Assembly (NCBI GenBank): GCA_004431415.1
Contig: QPMI01000602.1
Location: 205,804-269,803 of the forward strand
DNA: 64,000 nt
Origin: Cyanophora paradoxa
Taxonomy: Eukaryota > Glaucocystophyceae > Cyanophorales > Cyanophoraceae
Direction of reading: 5' to 3'
In this document: positions 22,527 through 31,962 of the stretch, piece after piece
How the letters are laid out: every line of letters begins with the position of its first letter
How positions within the stretch are numbered: position 1 is the stretch's first letter
Program-made: the position numbers and the translations under genes
Notes under the pieces: model-generated
Seen by the model: only the letters and a program-made list of their open reading frames with translations
Database searches by the model: none
What the model was told of the DNA's origin: nothing

Positions 22527-23912
22527 CTAGCTAGTTTTGGTCCTTTCTCTTAGTGTTCTTTGAGGTTTAGGGGCTGTATATGACTCCTTAGTAGTCTGAA
22601 AGTCATTATACCATCTCTGGCTATTCACTTCTGAAAGTTTCTGTGTCCCTGCTATAGTGAGCTTTTTGAGTTCCCTATTAACTTTGCCAGCCTTCTCCTT
22701 TCTAGCCTCTATCAAAGGCTTATCTGGGACTTCATTAGCAGCTTCTATGCCTTCTCTCCTTATAGCAGCATCAACCCTGGCTTCCTCCTTGGCTTGCTCT
22801 AAGGCATCCACTGTAGGGGTTTCTAGATATTCAACTGCATTCACAGGCAACAGCTCATGGAAAGCAAACCTGTTTTCTATGATCTCACCAGTGGGACTCC
22901 TTAGCTTAAACTTAAAGCCTTCCCTACTATCAACAGTGTAAACCATCCTAGACCAATTGTTACCCTGTTTAGCAAAGGGATTTTTCTCAACTTTCACTCT
23001 AACAAACATGCCAGGCTGCATGGTATCAAGGTAAGCTATTGATTTCTTGAATCTTTCATCTTCTAATCCCACTATATACCTATAATGCTCCTCTGTAGTT
23101 TCGCCTGGCTTCATCTTAGTAGCTGAGTGAACTGTATTATTGTAATTATACTCAATATCACCTAACACATCAAAGAATCTAGCTGTGTTATTAGCTATGC
23201 AGTAGTTTGTGATCAGTCTCTTAATCTGCTTGTTAAAGGCTTCAATTCGACCTTGGCTTCTATGGTCAGCAGTTCCACTCACTTGGTGTTCTATGAATTT
23301 ACTAGATAAATACTCCTGGAATATTCGATTTTGGAATTCACTCCCAGCATCTGATTGAACTTTTACTATGGGTCTTGCCACTCTCATTTCAAGCTGCTTA
23401 AATGCAGCTAATGTAGTGAGAGCTGATTTATCTCTTATAGGTATGATATACCCAGTTCTCAGTGTTGATTCCATAGCAGTCATAAATGTATCATAGCCAT
23501 TGTTTTGTTTCTTATAAGCTGGGAAAAAGAGCAAATCAATCACATAGGTATCAAGGGGTTGCCTTATTGGAACCATGGGATCTCTCTTCCTAGATATAGC
23601 AGGTGCATTGATCTGAACTACCTCTTGTTTTTTATAGAACTCTTGCAATTGCTTATAGGATTCATCAGGTAACTCAGCCCTCATGGCTTGAAGCCCTTTA
23701 TAACCAGTTCTCACATCATAGAATCTCTTGGCAATCTTGCTGGTTTCTTTCACTGCAATTGCAACTGGAATCTCTACTGGGACAAGCTCTTTCATCTCTG
23801 ACTTTTTAACAATTCGAGATTCTCCCTTTTCCTCCTTGGGAACTGTGATGGGCAGTAGGTTACCTTGTAGTTGCTCAGTGGTTCTCCTAACTATTCTTCC
23901 AGTTGCTGGCAT
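22527..23912 (-). CDS. Retroviral-type (rve) DDE integrase
   Basis: 461 residues. The rve core shows D126 (VIDLLFF), D188 (QSDAGSEF) and E224 (QGRIEAFNKQIKR); the D-to-E spacing of 35 residues is the canonical D,D-35-E of retroviral and Polinton integrases. A basic, helical N-terminal region of about 115 residues precedes it. The C-terminal region (about 300-360: MFVRVKVEK, RMVYTVDSREGFKFKL) resembles the SH3-like or chromo-like tail of these enzymes. It joins the linear viral genome to host DNA. It lies three bases downstream of the polymerase stop, so the two are probably transcribed together. A Lys/Arg/Glu-rich tail follows. Frame intact. Confidence 0.93.
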   Translation of the reverse strand: MPATGRIVRRTTEQLQGNLLPITVPKEEKGESRIVKKSEMKELVPVEIPVAIAVKETSKIAKRFYDVRTGYKGLQAMRAELPDESYKQLQEFYKKQEVVQINAPAISRKRDPMVPIRQPLDTYVIDLLFFPAYKKQNNGYDTFMTAMESTLRTGYIIPIRDKSALTTLAAFKQLEMRVARPIVKVQSDAGSEFQNRIFQEYLSSKFIEHQVSGTADHRSQGRIEAFNKQIKRLITNYCIANNTARFFDVLGDIEYNYNNTVHSATKMKPGETTEEHYRYIVGLEDERFKKSIAYLDTMQPGMFVRVKVEKNPFAKQGNNWSRMVYTVDSREGFKFKLRSPTGEIIENRFAFHELLPVNAVEYLETPTVDALEQAKEEARVDAAIRREGIEAANEVPDKPLIEARKEKAGKVNRELKKLTIAGTQKLSEVNSQRWYNDFQTTKESYTAPKPQRTLRERTKTS

Positions 23913-23915
23913 CTC

Positions 23916-26900
23916 TTAATTAAAAGGAACAGAATTAATACCATCTGGTAAGATGTATCTCTTTGCATCAAAGCAGTTTAGGGCAACCCTTCTACTTACA
24001 GTATCTATTATTGTGTGATCTGCCCTTCTCTTCTGCTTTGCAGTCACAGTCTTGCTGATACCTGCAAATAAACACTGCTTAAAATCATTAAATTGGAGTT
24101 CCTCAGTGGAAGTCCCAGAGAGCTTACTTCTCTCAATCTCAGCAGTTCTGAAACTGTAAACTTTTGCTCTCAGACCTACATACTCCAGTATTGCAGAGCC
24201 AGGCATTTCATTTTTGTATTTACCTGGGGTCATTCTGTTAGATCGCCCTAGGTCCAAGGCATAAGATATATTCTCTATATCTTTTTGTAAGGTCTTAGAT
24301 TCAATATATAGACAGAAGGAGTCAGTATCATGGAATAGTAACTTTGCTTTTGTCCATTGGGACCTTACAGTATCATAGAAGAACTGGTAATTATGCAGTT
24401 TGGCTGCATCCAAAACATAAGCCCCAATTGCAACAGGCTTATCTGGTTTCACATGCTTTGTGTAAAACTCAAAGGCAACTGCTTTTTCGTTTATGGGGCT
24501 TGTTGATTTCACCAATGGGGAAGCTGCATATTTCATAAATAGTTTCTCACTGTTTGCAATCTTAACCACAGATCTACCTCTACATGATTCAATGCATTTC
24601 CCATAGATTGAATTATTCATGAGCTTATAGAAATCAGCCTCGAATTTATTCACTGCTTTCCTTCTCATGTCAGTATTCAGCTCAATATAGGGTTTCATTA
24701 CAGGAGCCACAGTAAATGATAGGACCCTGTGAACTTTCTTTAATTTCACCCCTTTGTCCAACAGATATTGCAGAAGAGGCTCAGAAATCACATAGTTTGC
24801 CACAGAACCAAAGGTTGCAGTTAGCTTTGGGGTTTTATCAAGCTCTTCTCCTGAAAGATCTAAAAGGCTCTTTTGATATTGTGATAATTCGGCATAATCT
24901 ATTATTTTCTTGTTAATGATTAGGGGGAAATCACTGTGATCTAGAAACAGCCTAATTGGGTAATCCAGATCAACTTCCAGGAAACTGGATCTGTTATCTT
25001 GTGGGTTGAATTCGGTCTCCCATCTAAAATCACCAACTGGGATTGGCTGACTCAAACAGTAGCCATACAAGTTGTTAGCATCAAACAGCATAATGTGGGA
25101 GTTTTCACCATCAGCCTCAGCATACCTACAAGGCATTGTTGCAAAGCCACCCCTGATTCCCCTCTCAACAAATTCGTATTGCTCTACATCACTTATAAGC
25201 TCTATTTTTGCCTTGGTGGTCCTTAACATAGAATCCCAAGATAACCCAGGGGCAGATACATAATGAACTGGGTCAAGTCCATATACTGAGTGTGAAAGCC
25301 TTCTAAAAGCCTGGAATTTGTTCATTAACTCATCTACATCAGCAGCCCCAAAGTCCATGAAATTACTTGCATCAATGAACTTGTAAAGACCCCATTGCAA
25401 TGAAAGGTATTGATCAAAGTTTTTTGAGAGGATTTCGATTCGTTTTTTATCTCCCAAGCCTGCTATTTTTCTGAAAATGAATGTCCCACAGTCATCCATT
25501 TGGTCAACAACAACTGCAACTTTGGTTTGCTTTGAGATTCTCCTATGGAGATTGCAGTTTCTGCATGCAGGAGCAATGTAATGACCTGTGTGGTGGTCAT
25601 GATCTCTGCATTTAAAGTTTTCCTTGGTGAACCTCTCACTGCAAAGGTAACAGTGTTTGGTAGCTCTGTAAATTGCTTTCTGCTCATCTGTGAGTTCATT
25701 CATAGGAATATTGGTAAACAGAAAATCGATCAGTTCTCTTGCTTTGGACTCCAAGCATTCAAACAGACCTCCCATTGGATCATGCCCCTCAAATCGAAAA
25801 TCTTGAACATCTGCCCCAGTGACTATTCTAATGTTGACTGCTGAGACTTCCCTCTTGGATTTCGATGCATCAATGGGGATGCTTCTATGTGCAATCTTGC
25901 AGTAGACCACAACAGGAAGCCACACAGTTTTCCTGAGGTTTTTCAGTCCAAACTCTATGGTGGTCTCAGGTTTAGGGGTGATTCCCTTTGAGAGTCTCCA
26001 ATCAATGCATCTGTTTGAGTCCACATGAGCAGTGAGTTTAGCCTCAGACCTGAATCGAGATAAGCATGTGTCACAGTAGTGTAACTTTTGATCCTTGGTT
26101 TTATCAAGGGCAACTCTTAGAAGTCTTGAGAGTGACATAATAGTAATATAGTGACCATTCCCTTCATCATCATGAATGAGCATGAGATTAATCTTTTGCT
26201 TTCTGCCTGGGTTGCTGGATTGATGCAGTGGATATATAACATCTCCATCCATTCCAAAGATGTTTATGCTAATGCCTGCATTTTGAGCTTCGAATTTATC
26301 AATGATTTCAGCATCACAAGGAACAGGGAATGGGATATTGTCGAAATTGAGAGCCAAAGGATTGTATGTGGTTGGTGAGTATTTCCATTTGCGATATTGT
26401 GTAAGCTCACTTCTCTTGTGGGAATTTACATCTTTCCTATGGATCCATGCCAAAATGGCATTTTCAAAGCAAGAATCATCAATATTTCGAATATTCACTG
26501 TGGCTCTCTTGGCTGCAATTGATTCTGGTGTTTTAACATAGCAACCACCAGTTGGGGCATAACTCATAATAGCTACTCTGAGCATTTCGATTCTCTCAAG
26601 TCGATAGCTATCAACCACATTCATCTGCTCCTGACACATTTGGGCTGCTTTATTCAGCTCAGTTCGAATATTTCTCGATTTAGTTAATACAAAATAATCG
26701 CTGTAAACGTATTTCGATATCCAAACCTGTGGATTGCTGACTTTAACGAACTTGCAGATAAACGACAAGCGAACTTTGATTGCCCTGAATTGATCCAGAC
26801 TATCCCTTAAACGTTTTGGTAGAGAGGTTGCAATTCTATCTAAATATTCAATCACATCTACCACAACTTCCCTTCTGGCTCTGTATGTGAGCCAGCGATA

Positions 26901-27161
26901 TAATTCATTCATGGCTGTGCCATCTTCTGCCTCTGGTTCTATTTGCCTCAGGCGATCGAGTTCATCAAGAGTCTCAACTTTGTCATAGAGGTTATTGGCT
27001 TTTCTGGTTAATTTGGACAAAGTGGGTCTCCCCCTTGAAATAAATCCGATTTCGCGGTCATATTCAGCCTCAGTGATTTCATGGGCTGCATACAGTGTTC
27101 CCAGTAATCCCATGAGTTCCCATTTCTTCTCTCTAATGAGTCTGTTGCTAATTCGGGGCAT
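23916..27161 (-). CDS. polB: Protein-primed family B DNA polymerase (Polinton type)
   Basis: 1081 residues. The region at about 220-345 (NIRNIDDSCFENAIL, PFPVPCDAEIIDKFE, ISINIFGMDGDVIYPL, GHYITI) matches the N-terminal domain of Maverick/Polinton polymerases and is followed by a C2H2 zinc finger (362-385). A second zinc site at 504-537 (CYLCSERF ... CRDHDHHTGHYIAPACRNC) is the endonuclease VII-like insert typical of this group. Polymerase motifs: A at D694 (FDANNLYG), B at 846-854 (KLMNNSIYG) and C at D945-D947 (DTDS). The polymerase would copy the linear genome from a terminal protein. The start is ATG 27161; upstream sequence is AT-rich with CTTTTATTAGG. Frame intact. Confidence 0.95.
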   Translation of the reverse strand: MPRISNRLIREKKWELMGLLGTLYAAHEITEAEYDREIGFISRGRPTLSKLTRKANNLYDKVETLDELDRLRQIEPEAEDGTAMNELYRWLTYRARREVVVDVIEYLDRIATSLPKRLRDSLDQFRAIKVRLSFICKFVKVSNPQVWISKYVYSDYFVLTKSRNIRTELNKAAQMCQEQMNVVDSYRLERIEMLRVAIMSYAPTGGCYVKTPESIAAKRATVNIRNIDDSCFENAILAWIHRKDVNSHKRSELTQYRKWKYSPTTYNPLALNFDNIPFPVPCDAEIIDKFEAQNAGISINIFGMDGDVIYPLHQSSNPGRKQKINLMLIHDDEGNGHYITIMSLSRLLRVALDKTKDQKLHYCDTCLSRFRSEAKLTAHVDSNRCIDWRLSKGITPKPETTIEFGLKNLRKTVWLPVVVYCKIAHRSIPIDASKSKREVSAVNIRIVTGADVQDFRFEGHDPMGGLFECLESKARELIDFLFTNIPMNELTDEQKAIYRATKHCYLCSERFTKENFKCRDHDHHTGHYIAPACRNCNLHRRISKQTKVAVVVDQMDDCGTFIFRKIAGLGDKKRIEILSKNFDQYLSLQWGLYKFIDASNFMDFGAADVDELMNKFQAFRRLSHSVYGLDPVHYVSAPGLSWDSMLRTTKAKIELISDVEQYEFVERGIRGGFATMPCRYAEADGENSHIMLFDANNLYGYCLSQPIPVGDFRWETEFNPQDNRSSFLEVDLDYPIRLFLDHSDFPLIINKKIIDYAELSQYQKSLLDLSGEELDKTPKLTATFGSVANYVISEPLLQYLLDKGVKLKKVHRVLSFTVAPVMKPYIELNTDMRRKAVNKFEADFYKLMNNSIYGKCIESCRGRSVVKIANSEKLFMKYAASPLVKSTSPINEKAVAFEFYTKHVKPDKPVAIGAYVLDAAKLHNYQFFYDTVRSQWTKAKLLFHDTDSFCLYIESKTLQKDIENISYALDLGRSNRMTPGKYKNEMPGSAILEYVGLRAKVYSFRTAEIERSKLSGTSTEELQFNDFKQCLFAGISKTVTAKQKRRADHTIIDTVSRRVALNCFDAKRYILPDGINSVPFN

Positions 27162-27232
27162 TGTTCCTAACTTGTTCCTAATAAAAGGAGAGGTTTTAAA
27201 TGGGGTATTCTGAACACAAAATTTGATGAAAA

Positions 27233-27265
27233 CTACTTAAAGAAATATCTTCTATATATATAAAA
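27233..27265 (+). promoter_or_regulatory. Viral promoter motif, copy 1
   Basis: CTACTTAAAGAAATATCTTC followed by TATATATATAAAA lies just before ATG 27271. The same long word occurs before 28577 and a weaker form before 28110, so it is likely the TATA-containing promoter of one gene class. It leaves a very short leader. Confidence 0.75.
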
Positions 27266-27270
27266 AGACA

Positions 27271-28053
27271 ATGGCAGAGAAGAGATCTTATTGCCTGGAA
27301 ATATTGAAAGCTGAACTTTTGAGAATATGTGGATCTGATAATTTCAATAATTATGTTGCTCTGGGTAGTAACAGAAAGCTGCTCCCCCTTTGGGCAAAAC
27401 TTGCCAAGTATGGATTAAGTGACACAGACCTGCCCCCAGAGTCTAAGAATTGCGCTTGCAATCATTATATTCAAGAGCAGTGCTATATTTTGCATGTGGA
27501 TAAAAAGATTGTGGTCATAGTTGGCAACTGCTGCATTAAACGATTTATGCCAAAGGGTGCCAGGGGTCAAGATATATGCGAAAAATGTGGAGATCGGCAT
27601 AAAAACCGAAAAGATAATTTCTGCAATAAGTGCAGGATTATCAGAAAGCAAGAGGAAGAAGAAAGACAAAAGCAGCTTGAAATAGAGAAAAGAGAGACAA
27701 GGCAGAGAGAATATGAAGAAGAAAGGGCAAGAAAGAAACATGCAGTGAACCTTTTCCTGATTTGGTGCAACCAGTTTATACCAAAAATGGATAATCTTCG
27801 CAGAGATGATATAGAGAGGTTCAGAGAGGGCAGATCTGCATTGATTGAAATGTATGCAGAACTCAGTACTACAAATACATTGGTTGCTGGGTTTCAGGTG
27901 CCATATCTTAAAAAGGATATTGCAAAAGGACTAGATTGCAGATGGAATAAGGACAAGAAAACATGGGAGACCTTGGAAATCGAACCATTTGTAGCATTGC
28001 TAGGTAAGCATTTCAAACTTATGTATATTGAGCGATTTGGACAAAGAGGTTAG
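27271..28053 (+). CDS. Zinc-binding protein with DUF5710-like C-terminal motif
   Basis: 260 residues, start fixed by the promoter motif. Residues about 62-95 have the pattern C-A-C-x-H-Y-I-...-V-G-N-C-C-I-K-R-F, seen in proteins of large DNA viruses. Residues about 102-122 form a zinc ribbon (CEKCGDRHKNRKDNFCNKC). A charged helical stretch (E/R/K-rich, about 125-155, probable coiled coil) follows. Near 210-235 VPYLKKDIAKGLDCRWNKD and KKTW resemble DUF5710 (V-P-...-K-D-...-A-K-x-L-G-x-x-W-...-K-x-W). Likely a nucleic-acid-handling early protein. The function is inferred from the motifs only. Confidence 0.65.
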   Translation: MAEKRSYCLEILKAELLRICGSDNFNNYVALGSNRKLLPLWAKLAKYGLSDTDLPPESKNCACNHYIQEQCYILHVDKKIVVIVGNCCIKRFMPKGARGQDICEKCGDRHKNRKDNFCNKCRIIRKQEEEERQKQLEIEKRETRQREYEEERARKKHAVNLFLIWCNQFIPKMDNLRRDDIERFREGRSALIEMYAELSTTNTLVAGFQVPYLKKDIAKGLDCRWNKDKKTWETLEIEPFVALLGKHFKLMYIERFGQRG

Positions 28054-28064
28054 AGAACAAAAAA

Positions 28065-28096
28065 TGATTTAAAGAATTCTCTATATATATTAAGAG
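28065..28096 (+). promoter_or_regulatory. Viral promoter motif, copy 2 (weaker)
   Basis: TGATTTAAAGAATTCTCTAT followed by ATATATTAAG precedes ATG 28110. It keeps the TTAAAGAA and CTATATATAT parts of the motif at 27233 and 28523. Confidence 0.6.
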
Positions 28097-28109
28097 AGAA
28101 AGAGGAAAA

Positions 28110-28364
28110 ATGCCACTCAGTGAAGCGCAGAAGAGAGCTATGAAAAGATATCAGCAAACTGAAAAAGGTAAGGCTCAAATCAAAAAGTTTAACGAAAAAA
28201 TAGCCACACAGCTTAGAGATCTATATAACACTGATGACACCTATAGAGCCATGAAAATAGCAAGTTCATGTCAGCGAAAGTATGCAGCCAATGCAGTCTG
28301 CTTTGTCAAGTATTTGTATGATGTCCCTTACTCAAATCGAGGGAGAAAATCGAAACATGTCTAA
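28110..28364 (+). CDS. Small basic protein, possible DNA binder
   Basis: 84 residues, Lys/Arg-rich and mostly helical (EAQKRAMKRYQQTEKGKAQI), ending in NRGRKSKHV, which resembles the basic core of an AT-hook. Preceded by a promoter motif and in line with neighbours on both sides. It resembles in style, though not clearly in sequence, the small protein at 31439-31684. Function unknown. Confidence 0.6.
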   Translation: MPLSEAQKRAMKRYQQTEKGKAQIKKFNEKIATQLRDLYNTDDTYRAMKIASSCQRKYAANAVCFVKYLYDVPYSNRGRKSKHV

Positions 28365-28506
28365 ATTATTTTTCCCAGCATATTACTAGGCTGGGATATG
28401 CTGTTTATTCGCTGAAATACTACTTTATCGTTTTTGTATCTGAACCACTCGATATATGATGTGGATAAATTTCGTAGGGATACTTTCTCGATTTCCAACA
28501 AAAAAT

Positions 28507-28569
28507 GATTGGGGGACCCAAAACTACTTAAAGAAAAATCTTCTATATATATAAAAGGGACCCCCAATC
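28507..28569. repeat. Imperfect inverted repeat flanking the helicase promoter
   Basis: GATTGGGGGACCC at 28507-28519 and GGGACCCCCAATC at 28557-28569 pair at 12 of 13 positions, enclosing the whole promoter motif. Possible operator or structured DNA. Confidence 0.75.
28523..28556 (+). promoter_or_regulatory. Viral promoter motif, copy 3
   Basis: CTACTTAAAGAAAAATCTTC followed by TATATATATAAAA is nearly identical to 27233-27265 and drives the primase-helicase gene starting at 28577. It sits inside the inverted repeat 28507-28569. Confidence 0.8.
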
Positions 28570-28576
28570 GCTGAAA

Positions 28577-30903
28577 ATGAACGCCAAACAGACCAAGTTA
28601 ATTAAATCGCTCGCTAACTGGCTTCGTTCTGATGAGGAACTGTCCAAAAACATGATTATCCCTGTGAAACCTGACAGCAAAGACCCTGTTTTCAAGCATA
28701 AGGGAGGTGCTTGGTCCTGGGAAAAGTATGAGGAAGCGCTGGCAACTAATCAGTATGTATCTTGGGGCATTCTGCTCTCAGAAAACATGATGGTTATTGA
28801 CTTTGATGATGAGGAGAACTTCGAGAAATTCCGGGATATGTTTCCTGATGACTTTGATGCCAATCAACCCATGGCAAAAACTAAAAAAGGCTATCATGTC
28901 TACTTTAAACGACCTGAGGAGTTCAATAAACTCAAAATTACCGATACGGCTCCTGGCTTTAAAGGCTTTGAGAAGGTTGACCTGAAAACAATCACTGGAA
29001 CTGGAACTTCTGGATTAATTAATGTTTGTCCCAGTGTCAACAAGACCTGGGTAATTGCTCCATGGGATGATACCTGTGATTTCAATGAGCCTACTGATGA
29101 GTTTAAAAAGTGGATTGCAGAGAACTATATCTATAAGAGTGAGTATACTGCTAGTGCTAGCTCAAATGATGAACTGGAAAAGAGTATTCTTAAAGAGCTG
29201 GTGGATATGGGCTTTATGCATCCCAATATAATCTCTAAAACTGAACTGGGCTTTAACTTTGATGCTGCCAATAAGGGACTCAATTGCCCATGCTGCAATG
29301 GGTCACATGAATCGAATAACTGGTATGTTATGAAAGCCAAAGGGGAAGATAAAAAGTATATTGTGTCCAGCTACAGTGGCAATTGCAAAAAACGATTTAT
29401 CTTCATTGGAATGCAATCTGATATCTTCAATCTCATTGATAAATCCGCTGGCTCTGGAGGCGCTCATTATGATGTCAGTCTTGTGTGCAAAGAGGTCCTA
29501 CAACACACTTGGAGATACTCCAAAAAGTCATGGTTCAAACTCAATACTGATACTGGGATTTGGGAGCATGATGACACAAACCAAAAGATTTACCTAGATA
29601 TTAGTTGCCTTGTTGTCCCTCAATACCTTGGCAGGGCTGTGCATTATAGCCAAAGAGCTTTGAAGGATGAAGAGAATAGAACAGCTTTCGAAGAGAAATC
29701 GAAAACATTAATTTCTATTGCCAAAAATCTTAAACAATCAGGATATCGCAAATCCCTTCTGACTGATCTGCTCCCTCTGCTGAATGATGATGAGTTCTAT
29801 GAAAAGATTGATACAGTTCCATATGTAATTGGATTCGATAATGGTGTATTTGATCTGACAACTATGACTTTCAGAAAGGGTAAACTGGAAGATATGGTGA
29901 GCAAGAGTGTGGGTTATGATTTTACTGAGAATGTAGACCCCAAGAAAGTGGAGCATCTCAATCAGATTTATAGAGAGATTGTAGATGATCCAGCAGAGCG
30001 AAACTATCTTCTGGCATCTATTGCAATTGCTTTGAGTGGATCAACAAAATCACAGAAGTTCTATATGTGGACTGGTGCTGGTGCTAATGGTAAATCACTT
30101 GTTCAGGAATACTGCAAACAGATATCTGGGGCTTATTACAGCCCTCTCGAAATATCCTATTGGACCAAACCTAAGAAGAACTCATCAGATGCTACCCCTG
30201 AACTTGCCAAACTCCTGGGAAAGCGACTTGTATTCAGTAATGAGGCTGAAGATGGTGATAAACTGCAAATTTCCAAAATTAAGGAGGTCACAGGTGGAAA
30301 TGAAATGACTGTGAGAGCCTTGTTCAAAGACCCAGTAATCCTCACTCCAATGTTCCAGGTTTACATTACAACTAATGACAATTTGACTATAAATAAACCA
30401 GACTTTGCAATTCAAAGAAGGCTTTCATACCAGAGATTCAATAATATATTCAGAGAGAAGCCTGAAGCTGGTCAAAAGAAAGCTGACCCAACTCTGTTCA
30501 CACTTCTTCACAATGATGATGAGTATAAGATGGCTCACATGAAGATATTACTGGATATGTGGAAGAACAAAGAAGTTGAAGAGATCTTAAGAAATCCCCT
30601 CAATCGATTATTGAGCAGGGAATAAACTTTATAGCTGAAAATGACAAGATTGGTGAATGGCTTAGGGATAATTTCGAAGTTACCCATAATGCAAACGACT
30701 TTGTTTCGAGTGATACCATTTACAAATCATACAGAAGTGTCGATGATAAAGTTGAATGTGTTTCTGTGATGAAGAGAGTAAGGGAAATCTTCAATGTGAA
30801 ATCAGAGGTTAAACGAATTCAGGGAACCAGAGCAAGGGGCTACATTGGACTTCGAAAGATAACAAGGGTTCAAGAAGACAATGGAGAGGATGTTGAATAT
30901 TAA
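28577..30903 (+). CDS. PrimPol-SF3 primase-helicase with a frameshift near its 3' end
   Basis: The first frame gives 682 residues and stops at 30625. Residues 62-115 carry a bifunctional primase-polymerase core (MMVIDFDDEE with D75 and D77; KTKKGYHVYF). A CPCC zinc site lies near 237-240. A D5-like linker (IGFDNGVFDLTTMTFRKG, about 418-434) leads to an SF3 helicase: Walker A GAGANGKS at 500-507, acidic Walker B-like LVFSNEAED near 551-559, and motif C VYITTNDN. About 95 further sensible residues (from QSIIEQGINFIAEN to GEDVEY) follow in the -1 frame up to TAA 30901-30903. This points to loss of one base in the CCCC run near 30597, or less likely recoding. It primes and unwinds during viral DNA replication. 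Confidence 0.88.
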
Positions 30904-30964
30904 ACAAAACGATTTATGATTGAAATGTATATGTAATTTTTATAGCCTTACTGGAAATGGTGTT

Positions 30965-31055
30965 GTTCACAGGTGTCACAGGTCCATCCCATCTAGGGGG
31001 CTATAAAACGAAAAATGACCAGGGGACGATAAAAACCTGTGAACACCTGTGACAC
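30965..31055. repeat. Stem-loop 2, related to 21398-21487
   Basis: The left arm TTCACAGGTGTCACAGGT continues into the same word GGTCCATCC that follows the left arm of stem-loop 1. The right arm ACCTGTGAACACCTGTGACA (from 31035) is imperfectly complementary. It lies in the gap after the helicase and before the gene at 31124, which also has an ACTTAAAG box at 31087-31094. Confidence 0.8.
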
Positions 31056-31123
31056 CTATCGAAAAAGACCAAAATTTGACAAGAATACTTAAAGCTTACT
31101 TGATTGTGTATAGTGAAGACAAA

Positions 31124-31345
31124 ATGGCAAAGACTCTTGATGAGATGACCATGACTGAGTTAGATAAATGCATAAAGCATGGAGATATAGGGGCATATAT
31201 CGAAATGTCACAGAGATTGATAGGTTACAATATGTATGCAGCTAAACCAAAGAGAAATAGATCAGTAAACATTCACATTACTGTTTCAGTATCTGAGAAT
31301 GTAAACAAAAAACTACAAAAGCAAATTTACAAAGCTTATCTGTGA
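31124..31345 (+). CDS. Small viral protein, unknown
   Basis: 73 residues from ATG 31124 (MAKTLDEMTMTELDKCIKHG). This start is preferred to an in-frame upstream one because an ACTTAAAG box, part of the element's promoter motif, sits about 30 bases before it. The sequence is helical at first and then has an alternating hydrophobic strand (VNIHITVSVSE). No family recognised. Confidence 0.55.
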   Translation: MAKTLDEMTMTELDKCIKHGDIGAYIEMSQRLIGYNMYAAKPKRNRSVNIHITVSVSENVNKKLQKQIYKAYL

Positions 31346-31438
31346 CTTGCAATTGATTGCAAGTATAAAGCCAATTCCTTTGTATATATTTTTATAGCTG
31401 CCTCAGTGGCATACTGAGACCGCTTTTTCTCGATTATC

Positions 31439-31684
31439 TTATAGACCTGGGGGTCCATTGCTACTATCAGTAGGCAAATAATATTTAATCGGTCTCCCTC
31501 TGGGTCTCTGCTCCTCTTTTTGGGCTTTTCTGCGATAATAGGATGCCAGGGCTTGCTGCTTTTTATACTCTCTATATGCTGGGTCCTCTCTATATCGTTT
31601 CTGCATTGCTAGTATGTGTCTGATAGAACCCTCAGTAACAGGTTCATCACTGGTAAACTCGATTAAACTAATAGTGTCCTCCAT
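31439..31684 (-). CDS. Small basic protein with AT-hook-like RGRP core
   Basis: 81 residues. A Lys/Arg/Tyr-rich helical middle (RYREDPAYREYKKQQ) is followed by RPRGRPIKYY, whose R-G-R-P core is that of an AT-hook binding the minor groove of AT-rich DNA. Its start overlaps the end of the gene at 31668-31940 by 17 bases, so both are probably on one leftward transcript. A role in packaging or chromatin of the AT-rich genome is an inference. Confidence 0.6.
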   Translation of the reverse strand: MEDTISLIEFTSDEPVTEGSIRHILAMQKRYREDPAYREYKKQQALASYYRRKAQKEEQRPRGRPIKYYLPTDSSNGPPGL

Positions 31685-31940
31685 TTATATTCCCAGAGAA
31701 AACGTTTTCTGCTGGCAGAGAACTTCTCCTTGGATACTCCTGTTGCTCATATGTATACTCTGTGGGGTCTGCTGGCATTGACTCCACTGAAGCTGTTGAC
31801 CTCCTTCTTTCTCTTGCCTCAGATACATTATCCTCAGTATCTGACATCTCAAACTCTATTGTTGTGTCACAGCATCCACTGTGGCAATTGCTTACCACAT
31901 GCAGACTGAGCATCTCAATAAACTTTCGTATTATATCCAT
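31668..31940 (-). CDS. Small viral protein, unknown
   Basis: 90 residues. The N-terminal half has four Cys/His positions (NCHSGCC region) and hydrophobic residues. The C-terminal half is Ser/Arg/Glu-rich (RERRRSTASVES), probably disordered and phosphorylatable. It overlaps the next leftward gene. No family recognised. Confidence 0.5.
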   Translation of the reverse strand: MDIIRKFIEMLSLHVVSNCHSGCCDTTIEFEMSDTEDNVSEARERRRSTASVESMPADPTEYTYEQQEYPRRSSLPAENVFSGNINGGHY

Positions 31941-31962
31941 GTCTCTAATAAAACAGAGAAAA

